From Breviolum minutum Mf 1.05b.01 (lineage: Eukaryota > Sar > Dinophyceae > Suessiales > Symbiodiniaceae): DNA of 64,000 nucleotides. Under the pieces are notes generated by a model. It ran no database searches, was not told the origin of the DNA, and was given only the letters and a program-made list of their open reading frames with translations. This document shows positions 1 to 10,844 of this stretch, one piece after another (the first letter of the stretch is position 1; each line of letters begins with the position of its first letter). Location: the NCBI GenBank assembly GCA_000507305.1, contig DF239032.1, forward strand, positions 124,001-188,000, written 5' to 3'. The translations under genes and the position numbers were made by a program.

Positions 1-2600
1 TTGACTTATAGTTTATTTTTTTGAAACTTCCGCCCCCGGCTTGTCCGGGCACTACTGGTATATATACAACATGGGTCCCTAGTAGTTGGGGAATTGCAAC
101 CCATAAAAACGGCCCTATAAATGGGTATGCAGGAACTGCGCTTGAAACCATCACCCGTTTCAGCTTGGTTGCGGGTCATCACTTCCCGTCGTTTGCCTAT
201 TCTATCAATGGGGCAAACTGTGCGTGTAGATGTTCTATGGGATTCCACTCCGAGGTTTCCATTGGGCACCTAAAAAAAGACGACGCCAGTGGCTTTCCGA
301 CGTTCCAGGTGTCCAACTCGACAAGACCCAGCGTTTCACCAGGCTCGTTGATTTGCATGGTTGGCATGGCGAAGAAACCTTCTGCCGGTAGAGCTGGCCG
401 CGTGGCACCGCAACTGCTGGGTTAAACGGAACACTTGAATCAAAAAACAACATGCTTTGTTACTCAGTGATGCAGCTGTTCCTTGGACATATTCATCATC
501 CACGTATTCCAAGCGTGGAGTGTTTCATACCATGCATGGTTCCATAGTGACTGTGGCCCTCACCAACCTCGACCCGCAAACTTGGTGATGACCATCCGGA
601 AAATTCACGGAACAGGTTCCAACCTTACGTTTTGCTTTCTGGGACTTCATCCACATGGTCCGGGTTTTGGTGCATGTACGGCATGGCACTTCACGTTTCT
701 TGGTGTATGCTTCGGCACGAAAAAAAACCAACAAGAATAGGACGTCTTCGTACCGTCAGTACTTGCGGACGCTTTGTGCCAGCAAACAAATTTTGTAGCA
801 AAGTTTTGGTGATTCTCAAGCAGTGGAGGAATGACAGCGCTGTCCGGCAAAACAGCTACGAAACTCTCTCGCAACCAACAGGAACCCTCTTCCGATTTAG
901 ACATGTTTCCAACTTCCAGGCATGTAATGGGTCATGGAATCCACCTACAAAATGTCAGTTCCCTCACTTTTCCAAAAACTCCGTGCCAAGCAGAAAAATA
1001 AGACATCCACAACAAAAGGGGGATTCAAAAATCAATACTTTTGTGAAACAAATCTTTTGTGCGTGATCCGGCTGGGTACATGCAGCAAAAAACTGCTACT
1101 GCTATTGGTTTTTCAATTGATTGTTTCAAGATTGCCCCCCCTATGTCCTGGAACGGCGATAACCAAAATTTTCTTACTTTGACTCGAACGGGGATGACAA
1201 TTGGACAAAATTCTGCAAACAACATTTTCCAACAAGATCCAACAAACGATCATGGACGGAAGGAACAAACGGAACGTGGTTACACCACAAGCAGGGGTTT
1301 CTAGATTCTAGTTTTTGTTTCCCATGTCCCTCATAGTGTTTGACTTTCACTCCACGGGCAGTTTGCGAAAGGGTATTTTGTATTCACTGACAAAATACAG
1401 CAAGTCGCCTTTTGTGCTACACTTCTTGCAGAAAGAACGTGTCAAATCCATTTGTTATCCACCATCAATCGGCACAACTTGCGAAAATGAAGGTCTAAAG
1501 TCTAAAGTCCTTGCGAAAATGGTTTGCGATACAAGATGCCAGGACAAACCGAAGAAACCCACGATGAAGCTTGCACCGGAAACCACGGCCCACCTTCCAC
1601 CGGTCCATGGGGAAGGTTGCTTGACAAAGCTGTCAATGTGATTTGCTTGTCCGTGGCTTTTGTGGATGGCTTGGGTTTAGGAACTTCGAGATATGGGTTC
1701 GCTCGCATTTTATTCAAAATAACACGGCAACAACAACATAAACTCCGTGCGTGGTCACTGGACAATTGGTAGAGGACAACTGCTAGATTTCAAGAACTCT
1801 GCGTTGGACACCAAATGGATACGCGGCGAAAGTATTTCCTTGATGAAAATATCTCCCTTGCGCTCCTGGGGCGCCTACTGTTAGAAACTGTTAGATTGCG
1901 GTTGTGTGACTGCCAATGCCTTAAATCAAATAGGCAGCCGAACCCAGCGCGTGACTGGTATACGGGTTTCTCTCACCCTCACCCTTTTCGCATTCGACAA
2001 AAGAAGGGTTCACACCAGTGTCTCTCCTTCTCTGATCCCGGAGATGTGGCAAAAAAACACAACATCAAAATCGCACATTGCATTCTCCAAGGAGATGTGG
2101 CATGCTAGGTGCGAGCGCTAAAATTATCAATCAAGAATTGCAGCAGTTGTTTTCGAGCATCAATTCGCAGCAAAACAAGAAATGCCATTATTTTTGTAAA
2201 GTATTCGGATGTTCGTTATTGACCGGAAAATTGTCGGTTGTGTCGTTTTTTTTTCGCCGACATTTTCAACACTGTGGAGTGTGGAGCAGCAAAATTTTGA
2301 CCATTCCGTTGTACAGGACGTGATTGTACAGAACCAAGAAATGCTCACAACATGTGGCGGGCACTGTCAAGGTCCCATGTCGCCTGCTGTGATGGAATCA
2401 TATGGAATCAATGGCAGATGAGATGCGGAAAAAATCATGAAACAGAGGAAGGACTCATCGAGAAACTGGCCACAACTAGATCCCTCGAACCCAACAGAAC
2501 CCAACGGGACCCAAGTCCATTTTCCTTTGGTTTTGAATTCAATCATCTACCTATCCGGCTACATTTTGCCAAACCGTCCTCCAACAATTCCTTGATGAGA
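1..2600. other. Unassigned, no convincing gene
   Basis: Both strands carry only short open frames. None shows a recognisable domain or motif. Base composition is mixed with many short A or T runs. This may be intron, intergenic DNA or very old transposon debris, and I see nothing to choose between these. Confidence 0.4.
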
Positions 2601-2619
2601 GGCAAGGACAGGCATAGTG

Positions 2620-3735
2620 CAAGCTAACCTCGCGACGGAGGCACAAACCGGCCGTCACAGAAGAGCAATTCGACATCGAATCTTGACGCTGTGCCCAAAC
2701 CACTTCCGGAAGCGACGCGACCGCCCGTGGCCGCAACAAACTTGCCCAAACATCCGCAAACAAAACGACTCGCTAGCAACCCTACCTTGCAACCAATGAG
2801 CCACCACCCATTCCTAGCAGCAGCGATGTAAGCAACACAGCGACACCATGACAGCACTTCCAACCAATCCACCCGAATGACTCCGACAACAAGTCGTACA
2901 ACCCTACCAACCAATCCACACTATCCAATGCTGCTGCAACATCCTGGGCCCACTATCGCCAAGTAGAACCCTCACCACACACTGATGGAAGCATTGTTTT
3001 TAAACCTTCCCGCGGCCGATTGACCACCACTTCTTGCCCGTAAAATGTATTTTTGCTGTTGACCTTTGAGCACAAATTACCTGAAACCCAATCCAGCTAC
3101 ATATTGCAAAAATTCTTTGAGTCCAATGTTCCTTGTGCAGAGGTGCAGCACCAGGCCGGTGCGGAATCACGAGCTTCCGTAATTCCTCCAGGCTAGGTCA
3201 CCCAGCGTGTGGTTGCTGTCCACAAGCCTGATGGCAGGGTCCATACCGGAAACGGGATGTCCACAACAATGGGCACTGAAGTGGCGTCACCAAGAGGGAC
3301 CTGGACAAAATTATCGTTTGCGCACAACTTTGATGCCACGCCCCGTTGGCCTTGACCATTTCGTTGCGTGGTGGGAGGTAGGAAGGGAGCTAGCAGGATC
3401 AAGATAACTCACAAGTCAGCGATCTTGAGGAAGGGGTACCACCAGCCCTGACGTGCATCAACCCTCACGTGCAGCAACAATTTGGCTCAAACTGTGTGTG
3501 GCCAAGCTGTCTGCGCCCTTCCGCCGCTTTGGTGAGATGCCGCTTTCGCAATTCCAATTGGAAACCTTCAAGAACCGGGCGACCATCATTCAAATCCAAA
3601 AGGCTAATCGTAAGAAACCTGGCAGCAAAGCCTTCGAAAAATTTGATCAATACAAATGTACCTAGTTGTACAGCCATCGGGGATGCCACCACAAAGAGTG
3701 CTAAGTGGCAAGATTTGATGGCAATTTTGAGATTT
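2620..3735 (+). pseudogene. Degraded gag-like coding relic
   Basis: Three stretches read like protein when frames are switched by eye. About 2690-2960 is Pro/Thr/Ser/Asn-rich, as in a linker. About 3205-3360 includes AVHKPDGR. About 3480-3730 includes KLSAPFRRFGEMPLSQFQLE and KKPGSKAFEKFDQY followed by KSAKWQDL. The last part is lysine- and aromatic-rich and resembles a segment I associate with repeated transposon-type proteins in dinoflagellate genomes. That link is from memory of the motif style, not from a search. Stops and frame changes separate the pieces, so it is not an intact gene. It could instead be a decayed host gene. Confidence 0.3.
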
Positions 3736-3739
3736 TTTT

Positions 3740-5165
3740 TTTTTGAAATTCCTGACCTCATGTTCTTATATGAGGCTCGGCCAGGAAACGCAGAACGAGA
3801 AGGACAACATGAGAGTTGCGTTTGTCCATAATCAAGTCATGCAAACGATTGGAAAACAGGACGGCGTGTCCTCATCGTTAAAAACCACCAGGGAACTCGT
3901 TTCCGTTTGGCCGCCGGTGCCTGCGCGCAAACAATTGTCATGGCAAAATTTTTCGTATTCAAATTTCACACCCCGCCCCAAATAATGAAATTTAATTGTA
4001 CCACGGCGTTATTCTTCCATTGGCATGTTGGTTTCCTGCCCGGTGAATATGCACAGCACATGCTGCAACATCCATTTCCGATCCACCAAGGTGCCAAATG
4101 TTGGAAAAAAAACAGTGGCTTCAAAAGAAACACTTTTGTGGGAATCTGAAAAGGTAGAGGCTGGGAGGCCACCAAGGTGCAGTTTTGTATTGATGTATGG
4201 AATTGAATTTTCACAAGGTATGACAAATTTTCATCATCATGTGAAAATAAAGAGATAAACTTTGACTACATTTTTTTAAAATGCTTTGTTCCCTAAAGCA
4301 AAATCTTTTCCACAAACACCCTTCTTTGTACAAGTTACCAGTTGTTCAGAAGTGAATTGTATTGAAAATTATTTTTATTTTGCTGTTCTTACACAACAAT
4401 TCTTTTTCAGGAGCCTGAGCTATTTGAAGTGACGTTTCCTAAACTAGAACTATTGCCATCTCTTTTGTGGAGCAGTTCTACTTTAAAAAGAGACCTCGTT
4501 CAATCACCACATATCTTCATTTGTGAAAAGTAGTGTTTTTTTTTTGGCTCCAAGATGTAGTTGTAGGGGAGGCTTCTTTTCGAATTCTGACCAGCACACA
4601 ATAAATATTGTTCATATATATTTGAAGCTAGGAGAGCAAATTGGAGGTGTACTGTCAGTACCAAGGATTGGTTCATTGGGAGGTGGCAGCACAAAACTTG
4701 GAACTTTGGATGCAATATTTCAGGGCGTTTGTAAATTTTGCTGCCAATGAGCAAACAGCGTATGTAAAGTGTAGCGCCGCCGTCAGGCGTACAGTCTACC
4801 TGGCTGACTGAGTTGTGTATATTTGAAGTAAAATATGTTGAGAACCCGTATTGTAAAAATATACAATTAGTGACGACAAATAATACTTTCAGCTGGTATG
4901 CCGCCCCCTGGCACGACATCTTGCCCGAGAAAATTTGGAATGTGCTGAACAATCTGGCGTCAAATTATGGTCCCGGAGATGCCTGGAACAACATGGGGAA
5001 ATAGCAGGCTACATTTCCAACGTGTCAGACAACCGTTGGTTGAAAATGCCCCAGCGTGGACTGCACGACGCAGGACAAAAATAGGAACACCGACAAACAC
5101 ATGGGATGCGCAAATACAAATGTACTGCCAATGGGTGAAAGTTGGGGAGATGGGAGGCGTAGGAC
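3740..5165. other. Unassigned, AT-rich
   Basis: No supported gene. It starts beside a T-run (3728-3742) and is moderately AT-rich. A 150-codon minus-strand frame at 4500-4952 has no recognisable domain and is probably chance. Confidence 0.4.
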
Positions 5166-5168
5166 TGG

Positions 5169-5435
5169 GTAGTACAGAGTAGTACTGGAGTAGTACTTTG
5201 TAGTACAGGGTAGCAGTGGCGTAGTAGTCTGTAGTACAGAGTAGTACTGGAGTAGTACTTTGTAGTACAGAATAGTACTGGAGTGGTACTTTGTAGTACA
5301 GAGTAGTACTGGAGTAGTACTTTGTAGTACCGAGTAGTACAGAGTAGTACAGGAGTAGTACTTTGTGGTACTGGCATACTACCTTGTAGTACAGAGTAGT
5401 ATTGGCGTAGTACTTTGTAGTACAGAGCAGTAATG
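5169..5435. repeat. 31-bp minisatellite rich in GTAC palindromes
   Basis: About nine imperfect tandem copies of a unit of about 31 bp, built from GTAGTACTTTGTAGTACAGA followed by GTAGTACTGGA. Each unit contains several GTAC palindromes and AGTACT-type half-palindromes. Copies differ by substitutions and by one shortened unit near 5330-5350. Read on the minus strand it gives a low-complexity Tyr/Thr/Leu/Ser peptide, which I do not regard as a real protein. Confidence 0.85.
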
Positions 5436-5439
5436 CAGA

Positions 5440-6115
5440 CAGATCCCTGGCTGACACATATGGAGTCCTTGATCAGGGTTTCGACGTCGAAGTCGTGAGA
5501 GTTGAGAGTAAAAGAGGTTTTTTTCCTTTACCCTGCACCCTATAAGGGCTATCTTCTGGCAAGCAGGTTCGACTCGACTCGATTTTACACTGGTATATAC
5601 CCAAAAAATTGACGATGTTGGGAAAAGGCCAACAATAAAAAACGGAGTGGCTGACAGAATTGGATTTTCAAAAGGCACGTGGACACATTTTTTCAGCCAA
5701 CATTGACAAACATATATCAGTACACACTCATCAATAACCAGTGGATGCACACAAAAATGCCGGAGAGGTGGTCTTCAACGCCCGCATCAGTGATGGTCCA
5801 TGATTCAAGCACTTCCTTGACATTAAGTACTTGAGGTCGCCATTTCCGAAGTTCCTAAAGGTTTGCACTTGGAAAACATATGCGCCCACGGGGGGGATAG
5901 GTTGGACGTGGATTTCACGCAAGTGCTCTGGCCACCTCGCGTTCGGCAAGTAAATCTGCAATGTGGGAACGAAAGGCCAGTATTGAATCATACACTTCTT
6001 TGACCAGGAGGAAATTCCACTGGCATGGGCTTAGTGACCCACACGCATTTTCCTTTTTTTTTATTCATTCGCGTCGTGTGCGGTGACACATGGGAAGGGA
6101 AAGCCAATGGCGTTA
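5440..6115. other. Unassigned stretch 3' of LINE remnant
   Basis: No supported gene. The minus-strand frame at 5731-5991 reads somewhat like protein (NARWPEHLREIHVQPIPPVG) but has no family I recognise. It could be an exon, a decayed LINE 3' region or chance. A T-rich run lies at 6053-6062. Confidence 0.3.
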
Positions 6116-6119
6116 TCAA

Positions 6120-6746
6120 CCTGGCGGCAGAAAACAAAATGCGCGAACTTTCGAGCGCCACTTAGCGGCGTCACGGAGTAAATCACTTAACATGTCAAAA
6201 CCTTCAGCAATTTCCAGTGCCATTCTATACACTTCGCAAGCCCATATTTGTTTGGGGCGACCCCGGCGGCGTGGAGGTGACAGGTTTTGCAAAATAAAGT
6301 CACTAGGTTGGAAAATGCATCGTCGGCGAACATCATCATCAGGTAGCACTGCAATGGATTGAAATAAACATAGCTGTCTGAATTTAAGATGGCGGACAAG
6401 CGTTTGCAGTGGTGCTTCTCTGCAACACCGTTGCATGTGAAACACGACTGATGTACGCCCTCTCGTATGCACATCCGGGAGCCGCCGGTATAAAAATGGC
6501 TAGCATCGTTCGTGCCGACATGCCTGGAGACTGACCAGTAAAACAGTCTTTGCTACTGAACGTTCTGCGGTCAAAAAGGCGCGTGGAAAAAAAAAAATGT
6601 ACGGAGGTGGGATATGAAGGATAGAACGGAGGCACTTTGCTTGAAACCCATCAATTTTCCGTAGTTCCGCCTTATTCAGCCACATTGTGTGCAGGCAATA
6701 CAACAACTTTGAAACGACACAAGCTTGGAAGATACGGATCTTTTGC
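6120..6746 (-). pseudogene. LINE remnant C: reverse transcriptase C-terminal region
   Basis: Read on the minus strand from 6746, the fragment gives KIRIFQACVVSKLLYCLHTM, then RKIDGFQAKCLRSILHIPP, YISRVSHATVLQRS and, after a frame change, LPDDDVRRRCIFQPSD and RRRGRPKQIWACEVYRMA. This order (post-YADD connection region, IPPSYISRVSN-type motif, DDxRR, RRRGRPKxxW) is that of the C-terminal end of non-LTR retrotransposon reverse transcriptases. The catalytic core is absent. It is interrupted by the poly-A insertion at 6451-6603 and by at least one other frame change. It differs in sequence from the larger LINE next to it, so it is an independent, 5'-truncated copy. Confidence 0.75.
6451..6603 (+). 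mobile_element. SINE-like poly-A retro-insertion with 7-bp target duplication
   Basis: A segment of about 139 bp ending in 11 A (6587-6597) is bounded by the direct repeat ATGTACG at 6451-6457 and 6597-6603. Removing the segment plus one copy of the repeat rejoins the host LINE frame exactly as PPPYISRVSH, which shows that it is an insertion and fixes its ends. Poly-A tail and short target duplication indicate LINE-machinery retroposition. The body has no open frame and no clear Pol III box, so it may be a SINE or a truncated transcript copy. Confidence 0.75.
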
Positions 6747-6899
6747 GGGGGGTGCAAAGTAGAATGCCGCCAGTCTTTCGCCAGACACACACATTTTCCA
6801 CTCACACAAAAATTCCCCATTGCTTTTGCTTTGCGCCCGCCCGAGTCAAAGTGAAACACTACGACTACGATCCCATAGGGACATGGGGAAAATGAAGAC

Positions 6900-9798
6900 C
6901 TAGCGGCCCACAAAATGTGAAACAAAGAACTGCCGAGCATTTTGCCAAAAAGGAAATTTGGCCGCCACGAGCCACCTGTTATGCAAAGGGAAAAGTTGAT
7001 GTGTGAGGTGTGACAGCTTGTCATCCCATTTTACCAGTGGACGTCCACGTTTGCACGAGTTGTGCAAATCCAATGTCCAGGAATTGATGACCAAGATTGC
7101 TCCGATGCTATCTTCGCAGCAAATTGAAATTGGCGTTTGGCAAGTTGTTCCGTCCATGTTGGAATGGGGAAGAGTTCCAAAGCCACACTGAGTCTGTGAT
7201 TCATTCGTCGCATCGTCTCAGACCAATCCTCGCCATTCACTCGCACCCAACCAACAATTGATCGCAACATTTTGCGCTGTAGTACGTTGATGTTTTCTAG
7301 CTGCACTTTCGTCAGTGCCAACGTGTGCAAACTGAAAAGCATGGCTGGCGTGACAACAGCATTGAAGAATTTCAAGCGCAATTTCAAACTCACGTGTTTG
7401 TTTGTAAGTATGGTCCGATGTTTGTTGAATTTTGCCCAAGCGATTGTCCTGCGATGATGTAATTCCACACAGCCACGCTGTTTCAGGTTCCCAGGGATGT
7501 GTCTGCCAAGATACTTGTGGGAAGACCCCTCCATGAAGAACATGCACCAAATCCTGCGACACTTGAACATACATTGGGTGATCCAACTGTTTTGTTGTGA
7601 ATATTTTGCTTTTGGCTGCATTCAGTTGCAAACCAATTTGATGTAGTTCCCATGGCAAGGTTTCAATCATCTCCACTAAAGCTGGCAAGGAACGGGCATA
7701 TAACATCAGATCATCCGCATACCTGATATTTGTCAACCGTTCGTGATGACCCATGGCTATGCCATGATGCTCACATTTTCCTTTCCATTTCCGCAAAGCA
7801 CACTCCAAAGCAGCATTGAAAAGCAGTGGGCTGAGGATGTCACCCTGTTTGACCCCACATTGAATATCAAAAGGCCTGCCTCCATGCACCGCACCACTTT
7901 GAGAAGAGTAAATCGCCCTCAATAAAGCAATGTAAGGCTGTGGAACATGTTGCTCCCTCAATGCTTGGAATAACTGATTATGCTCAACCCGGTCAAAAGC
8001 CTTGGTCAAATCCAAGCTTGCAAACCAAATTTCACAATTCCATTCAATGCTTTTACCGCAAACTGTTTCAAAGACAGCCAGCGCATGGTCAATACCGGTA
8101 CCTCGTCGAAAACCAACTTGATCCATTAATTGTTCTGTCTCCAACAGGGGTTGCAAACGATCATGGAGCATCTTGGCAAAAATTTTGTATGTGATTTTGA
8201 GTATGGCTATTGGCCTCCAGTTCTTGGTTTGTTGCAAATTTCCACTTTTCGGAACCATTGTGAACAACGTGTGTCGCCAAGATGTATCAAATTGTCCTGT
8301 GCAAAGTATTTCATTGTAAATGCGCACCAAACAAGCATGTAAACAAGGAGGGCCATATTTAAACAGTTCCAACACCAAACCATCTCCGTCGGCACCACGG
8401 CCACATCGCATTTTGAACATTGCTTCTTGCACTTCTGCCAAGGAAAATGGCTCAATACCTGAAAATGGTGAAGGACCAGGACTAGCCTCAACCACCGGCA
8501 CTCGATCCGCGTCAGAAGAAAATATTGCAGACAATGTAGTTGTGAAGTCCTCCTTGGATGGCTCAGCTCTGCTCAATTTTGTTTGATGTCGGACTGGGTC
8601 GTCATTGATGGTTGCAATGCTTCCAAGGTCCCTGAACTCCACCAAAATATCATTCAAGCGTTTGTTTCTTTTCTGCCTCATATTGGCTCGCAAATGGTTC
8701 CGAATCTGTTTTGACAACATTGCTCTTTGTGTTTTATCTCTGCATCCACGTCGTTCCTGTATCAAAGTCTGAATGATGGGGTTTTGCCAAGGTTCAAGTG
8801 TTGGCGCAAAGCTGCGAGATTTTTCGGCTGCATTCTTGCAACATAATAGCACGGACTCTAAATCGCGCAAAGTTGTTGGCATATTTGTGTTCAAACTGCT
8901 TTCGACTTTGGAATGAAATGTTTGGGAATCGATGTGTTTCCAATTTGTTTGTTTCTTGCGCACGTCCTTTCTCCTAGCCAGTCCCTGGTTTGGAATGGAG
9001 AATTGGGCAAACACAGCACGATGATCTGAACCCAAGTCAAATGCGTCCGAAATACTGCATTTCAAAATGTCAACATTCATGCCGTGCAATATGAAATCAA
9101 TTTTTCTTCTCATCCCGAGGGAGCTGCAGAAGGTCCAGCTGTCGTCATGGTTTTCACCATTTGCAACTTGCAGTCTCCACATGCATGCAAATTCATCAAG
9201 AAAATTGCCTCGGTGTCCTACATGCAATTCGGTATTAAAGTCTCCTCCCACGATTATTTTGTAATGTAAACGCTCAGCTTCATCCAAGACAACGTGTAGC
9301 ATATCATAAACAATTCGCAAGTCCTCCAGTGAATATCCTGCATGGGGCATATACAATGAAATGAATCGAACACAACGACGTCCATAATGCAAATCCAGAA
9401 ACATAAGTCTCTCATTGAGCGATGTCACTTGCCCAACTCGATGAACATGTTTTCTGTGCAACAATATGGCCACTCCAGCTGCTTGTGTTGCAATTTCCGA
9501 TGTGTATAAAACATGCCCGCCATCCAAAACGCCTTGGGGCGATAACGTCGNAAAAAAAAAAAACGTAACGGCCATGTGCACTTCGGGTTTCACTGAATAA
9601 AATCACATCCCAATCAACATTGTACAATTCTGCCGCAAGTTCAGCCAAACGATCATGAGAATGTATTCGAGCATTTTTGGAAAAGACATTGTAAGATAAA
9701 TTCTGGGAGCATGCAAGTGTCGGCTTACTTTCCTCAAAACTGGTTGGTGCACCAAGGATTTGCGACTGTGAAACACTTTGTCTGGGGCGGAGTTGTCC
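6900..9798 (-). pseudogene. LINE ORF2: endonuclease and reverse transcriptase, frameshifted
   Basis: After the ORF1 TAG the frame runs on through SYNVFSKNARIHSHDRLAEL and DWDVILFSETR, the N-terminus of an exonuclease-endonuclease-phosphatase domain. The frame changes at the ambiguous base 9551 and continues with GGDFNTE (about 9230-9250) and SDHRAVFA, the catalytic motifs of the domain. The reverse transcriptase shows NWRPIAILKITYKIFAK, QVGFRRGTGIDHA, SLDLTKAFDRV, GVKQGDILSPLLF and the catalytic YADD (7709-7720). A frameshift near 7530 moves to the frame with HKYLGRHIPGN and FNAVVTPAMLFSLHTL. Another near 7050 leads to CKRGRPLVKWDDKL, ending at 6900. All catalytic motifs are kept, so the copy is fairly young, but as written it cannot be translated whole. 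Confidence 0.85.
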
Positions 9799-10842
9799 CT
9801 ATCCAGACGCCGCAGCGCCTGCAGCTTTGGTCTTTCCTGCTCCCTTTCCTCGCTTGTCAAGAATCCCCTTGCTCTTGTCGAGGATGGCCTGGAGTTCCGG
9901 ACTTTGCTGCAAATCACCCCAAGTAGCCCAAGCATCATCCCATTGGAGTTTGAGATTTCCATCTTCGGTAGACACCTTGAGCACCACTTTGCCTCCTACA
10001 CAAAGATGTGTGTACAAATCATCAATCTCGAACTCTTTCTTCACAAACCCCCACTCACCCAATTGCCATCGAAGACCCATAAGGAGCAATTTCCTTGCTC
10101 TAACTGGGATAGGTAAGTCCTGCGTGGCCCAAACATTGTCGTCACCATGTTTCAACCTAGCACTTCTGAGGATGCCAACAGCTAAATCCCTTTCATATCC
10201 ATTCCGGAACTTCACAAACATCAATCCTTGAAAACTTGGGGTCTTCATATAGGTACCTGTATGCATGGGGCCCTGCAATTCTTTCATTTTCAATGTCAAC
10301 CATTCCGTGGCCATAGGCAAGGATTCAAACCCTTGCAAACCTCCAACCACCAAAGTTTTCGCCACATCTGCGGCTGGCATGGCGTGGCCACCTCCGAGTT
10401 TGTCAATCTGTTTCTGCAAGTCCAGAATTTTTTCATCAATCTTCTCCTTCATCTCAAGACGGATTTTTTCACCATCATGGTCTCGGATAAGGTCCTCCAA
10501 CTTGGCAATTTTGACGTCATGTTGCTGCAGAACACCTTCCATTGAATCCATACGTGTGTTCAACACTGTGTGAAGGGATGCCAATTTGCCTTCAACCGGG
10601 CGAATTGCATTTTGGATTTCACGGCGAACAACTGCTGCCAAACCATCTAAGGACACAAGACCTTCTGATTGGTGGTGATGGTCAGGAGGACACAAAGGAA
10701 CTCGATCCACAGTCTCATCTTCCAAAGGGGCATACCCATTAGCATGTTGACGATTCAACAATGGAGTGAAGGGAGAATCCATACCAAGTTCATGACGAGG
10801 TCTCTTCGCGTGGTCTTCTCGTGAAGGGGATCCAGCCATCAA
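9799..10842 (-). CDS. LINE ORF1 protein, coiled coil plus RRM-like
   Basis: A 347-codon frame starting MMAGSPSRED. Residues about 1-60 are charged and Pro-rich. Residues about 75-150 have heptad-like spacing of Leu/Ile/Met/Val with many Lys/Glu, as in a coiled coil. Residues about 160-245 contain KTLVVGGLQGF and, about 45 residues on, GLMFVKFRNGYERDLA, which match the spacing of RNP2 and RNP1 motifs in an RRM. The tail is basic (DKRGKGAGKTKAAG). LINE ORF1 proteins bind element RNA and act as trimeric chaperones in the RNP, and the layout here fits that class. The frame ends in TAG at 9799-9801, and the next codons, in the same frame, lead straight into ORF2. Confidence 0.75.
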   Translation of the reverse strand: MMAGSPSREDHAKRPRHELGMDSPFTPLLNRQHANGYAPLEDETVDRVPLCPPDHHHQSEGLVSLDGLAAVVRREIQNAIRPVEGKLASLHTVLNTRMDSMEGVLQQHDVKIAKLEDLIRDHDGEKIRLEMKEKIDEKILDLQKQIDKLGGGHAMPAADVAKTLVVGGLQGFESLPMATEWLTLKMKELQGPMHTGTYMKTPSFQGLMFVKFRNGYERDLAVGILRSARLKHGDDNVWATQDLPIPVRARKLLLMGLRWQLGEWGFVKKEFEIDDLYTHLCVGGKVVLKVSTEDGNLKLQWDDAWATWGDLQQSPELQAILDKSKGILDKRGKGAGKTKAAGAAASG

Positions 10843-10844
10843 AG

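Larger units (their letters stand above)
6900..10842 (-). mobile_element. LINE A, near-complete non-LTR retrotransposon
   Basis: The minus-strand element carries ORF1 (10842-9799) and ORF2 (9798-6900) with apurinic-type endonuclease, reverse transcriptase and the RGRPLVKW-type C-terminus. Its 5' end abuts remnant B at about 10845, and its 3' end lies between 6900 and about 6750, next to remnant C. No poly-A tail or target duplication could be defined. Three frameshifts in ORF2 (about 9551, 7530 and 7050) indicate that this copy is probably inactive, although the first coincides with an ambiguous base in a homopolymer. Confidence 0.85.

Noticed and set aside
4500..4952. 150-codon minus-strand open frame
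   Set aside because: No domain, no splice context and no homologous copy in the window; length is within chance for this composition.
5009..5457. Tyr/Leu/Ser-rich minus-strand frames over the minisatellite
   Set aside because: Repeat translation only; the two overlapping frames give equally repetitive peptides.
5560..5585. AGGTTCGACTCGACTCG, resembling a tRNA B box
   Set aside because: No A box or cloverleaf partner could be found upstream at the right distance.
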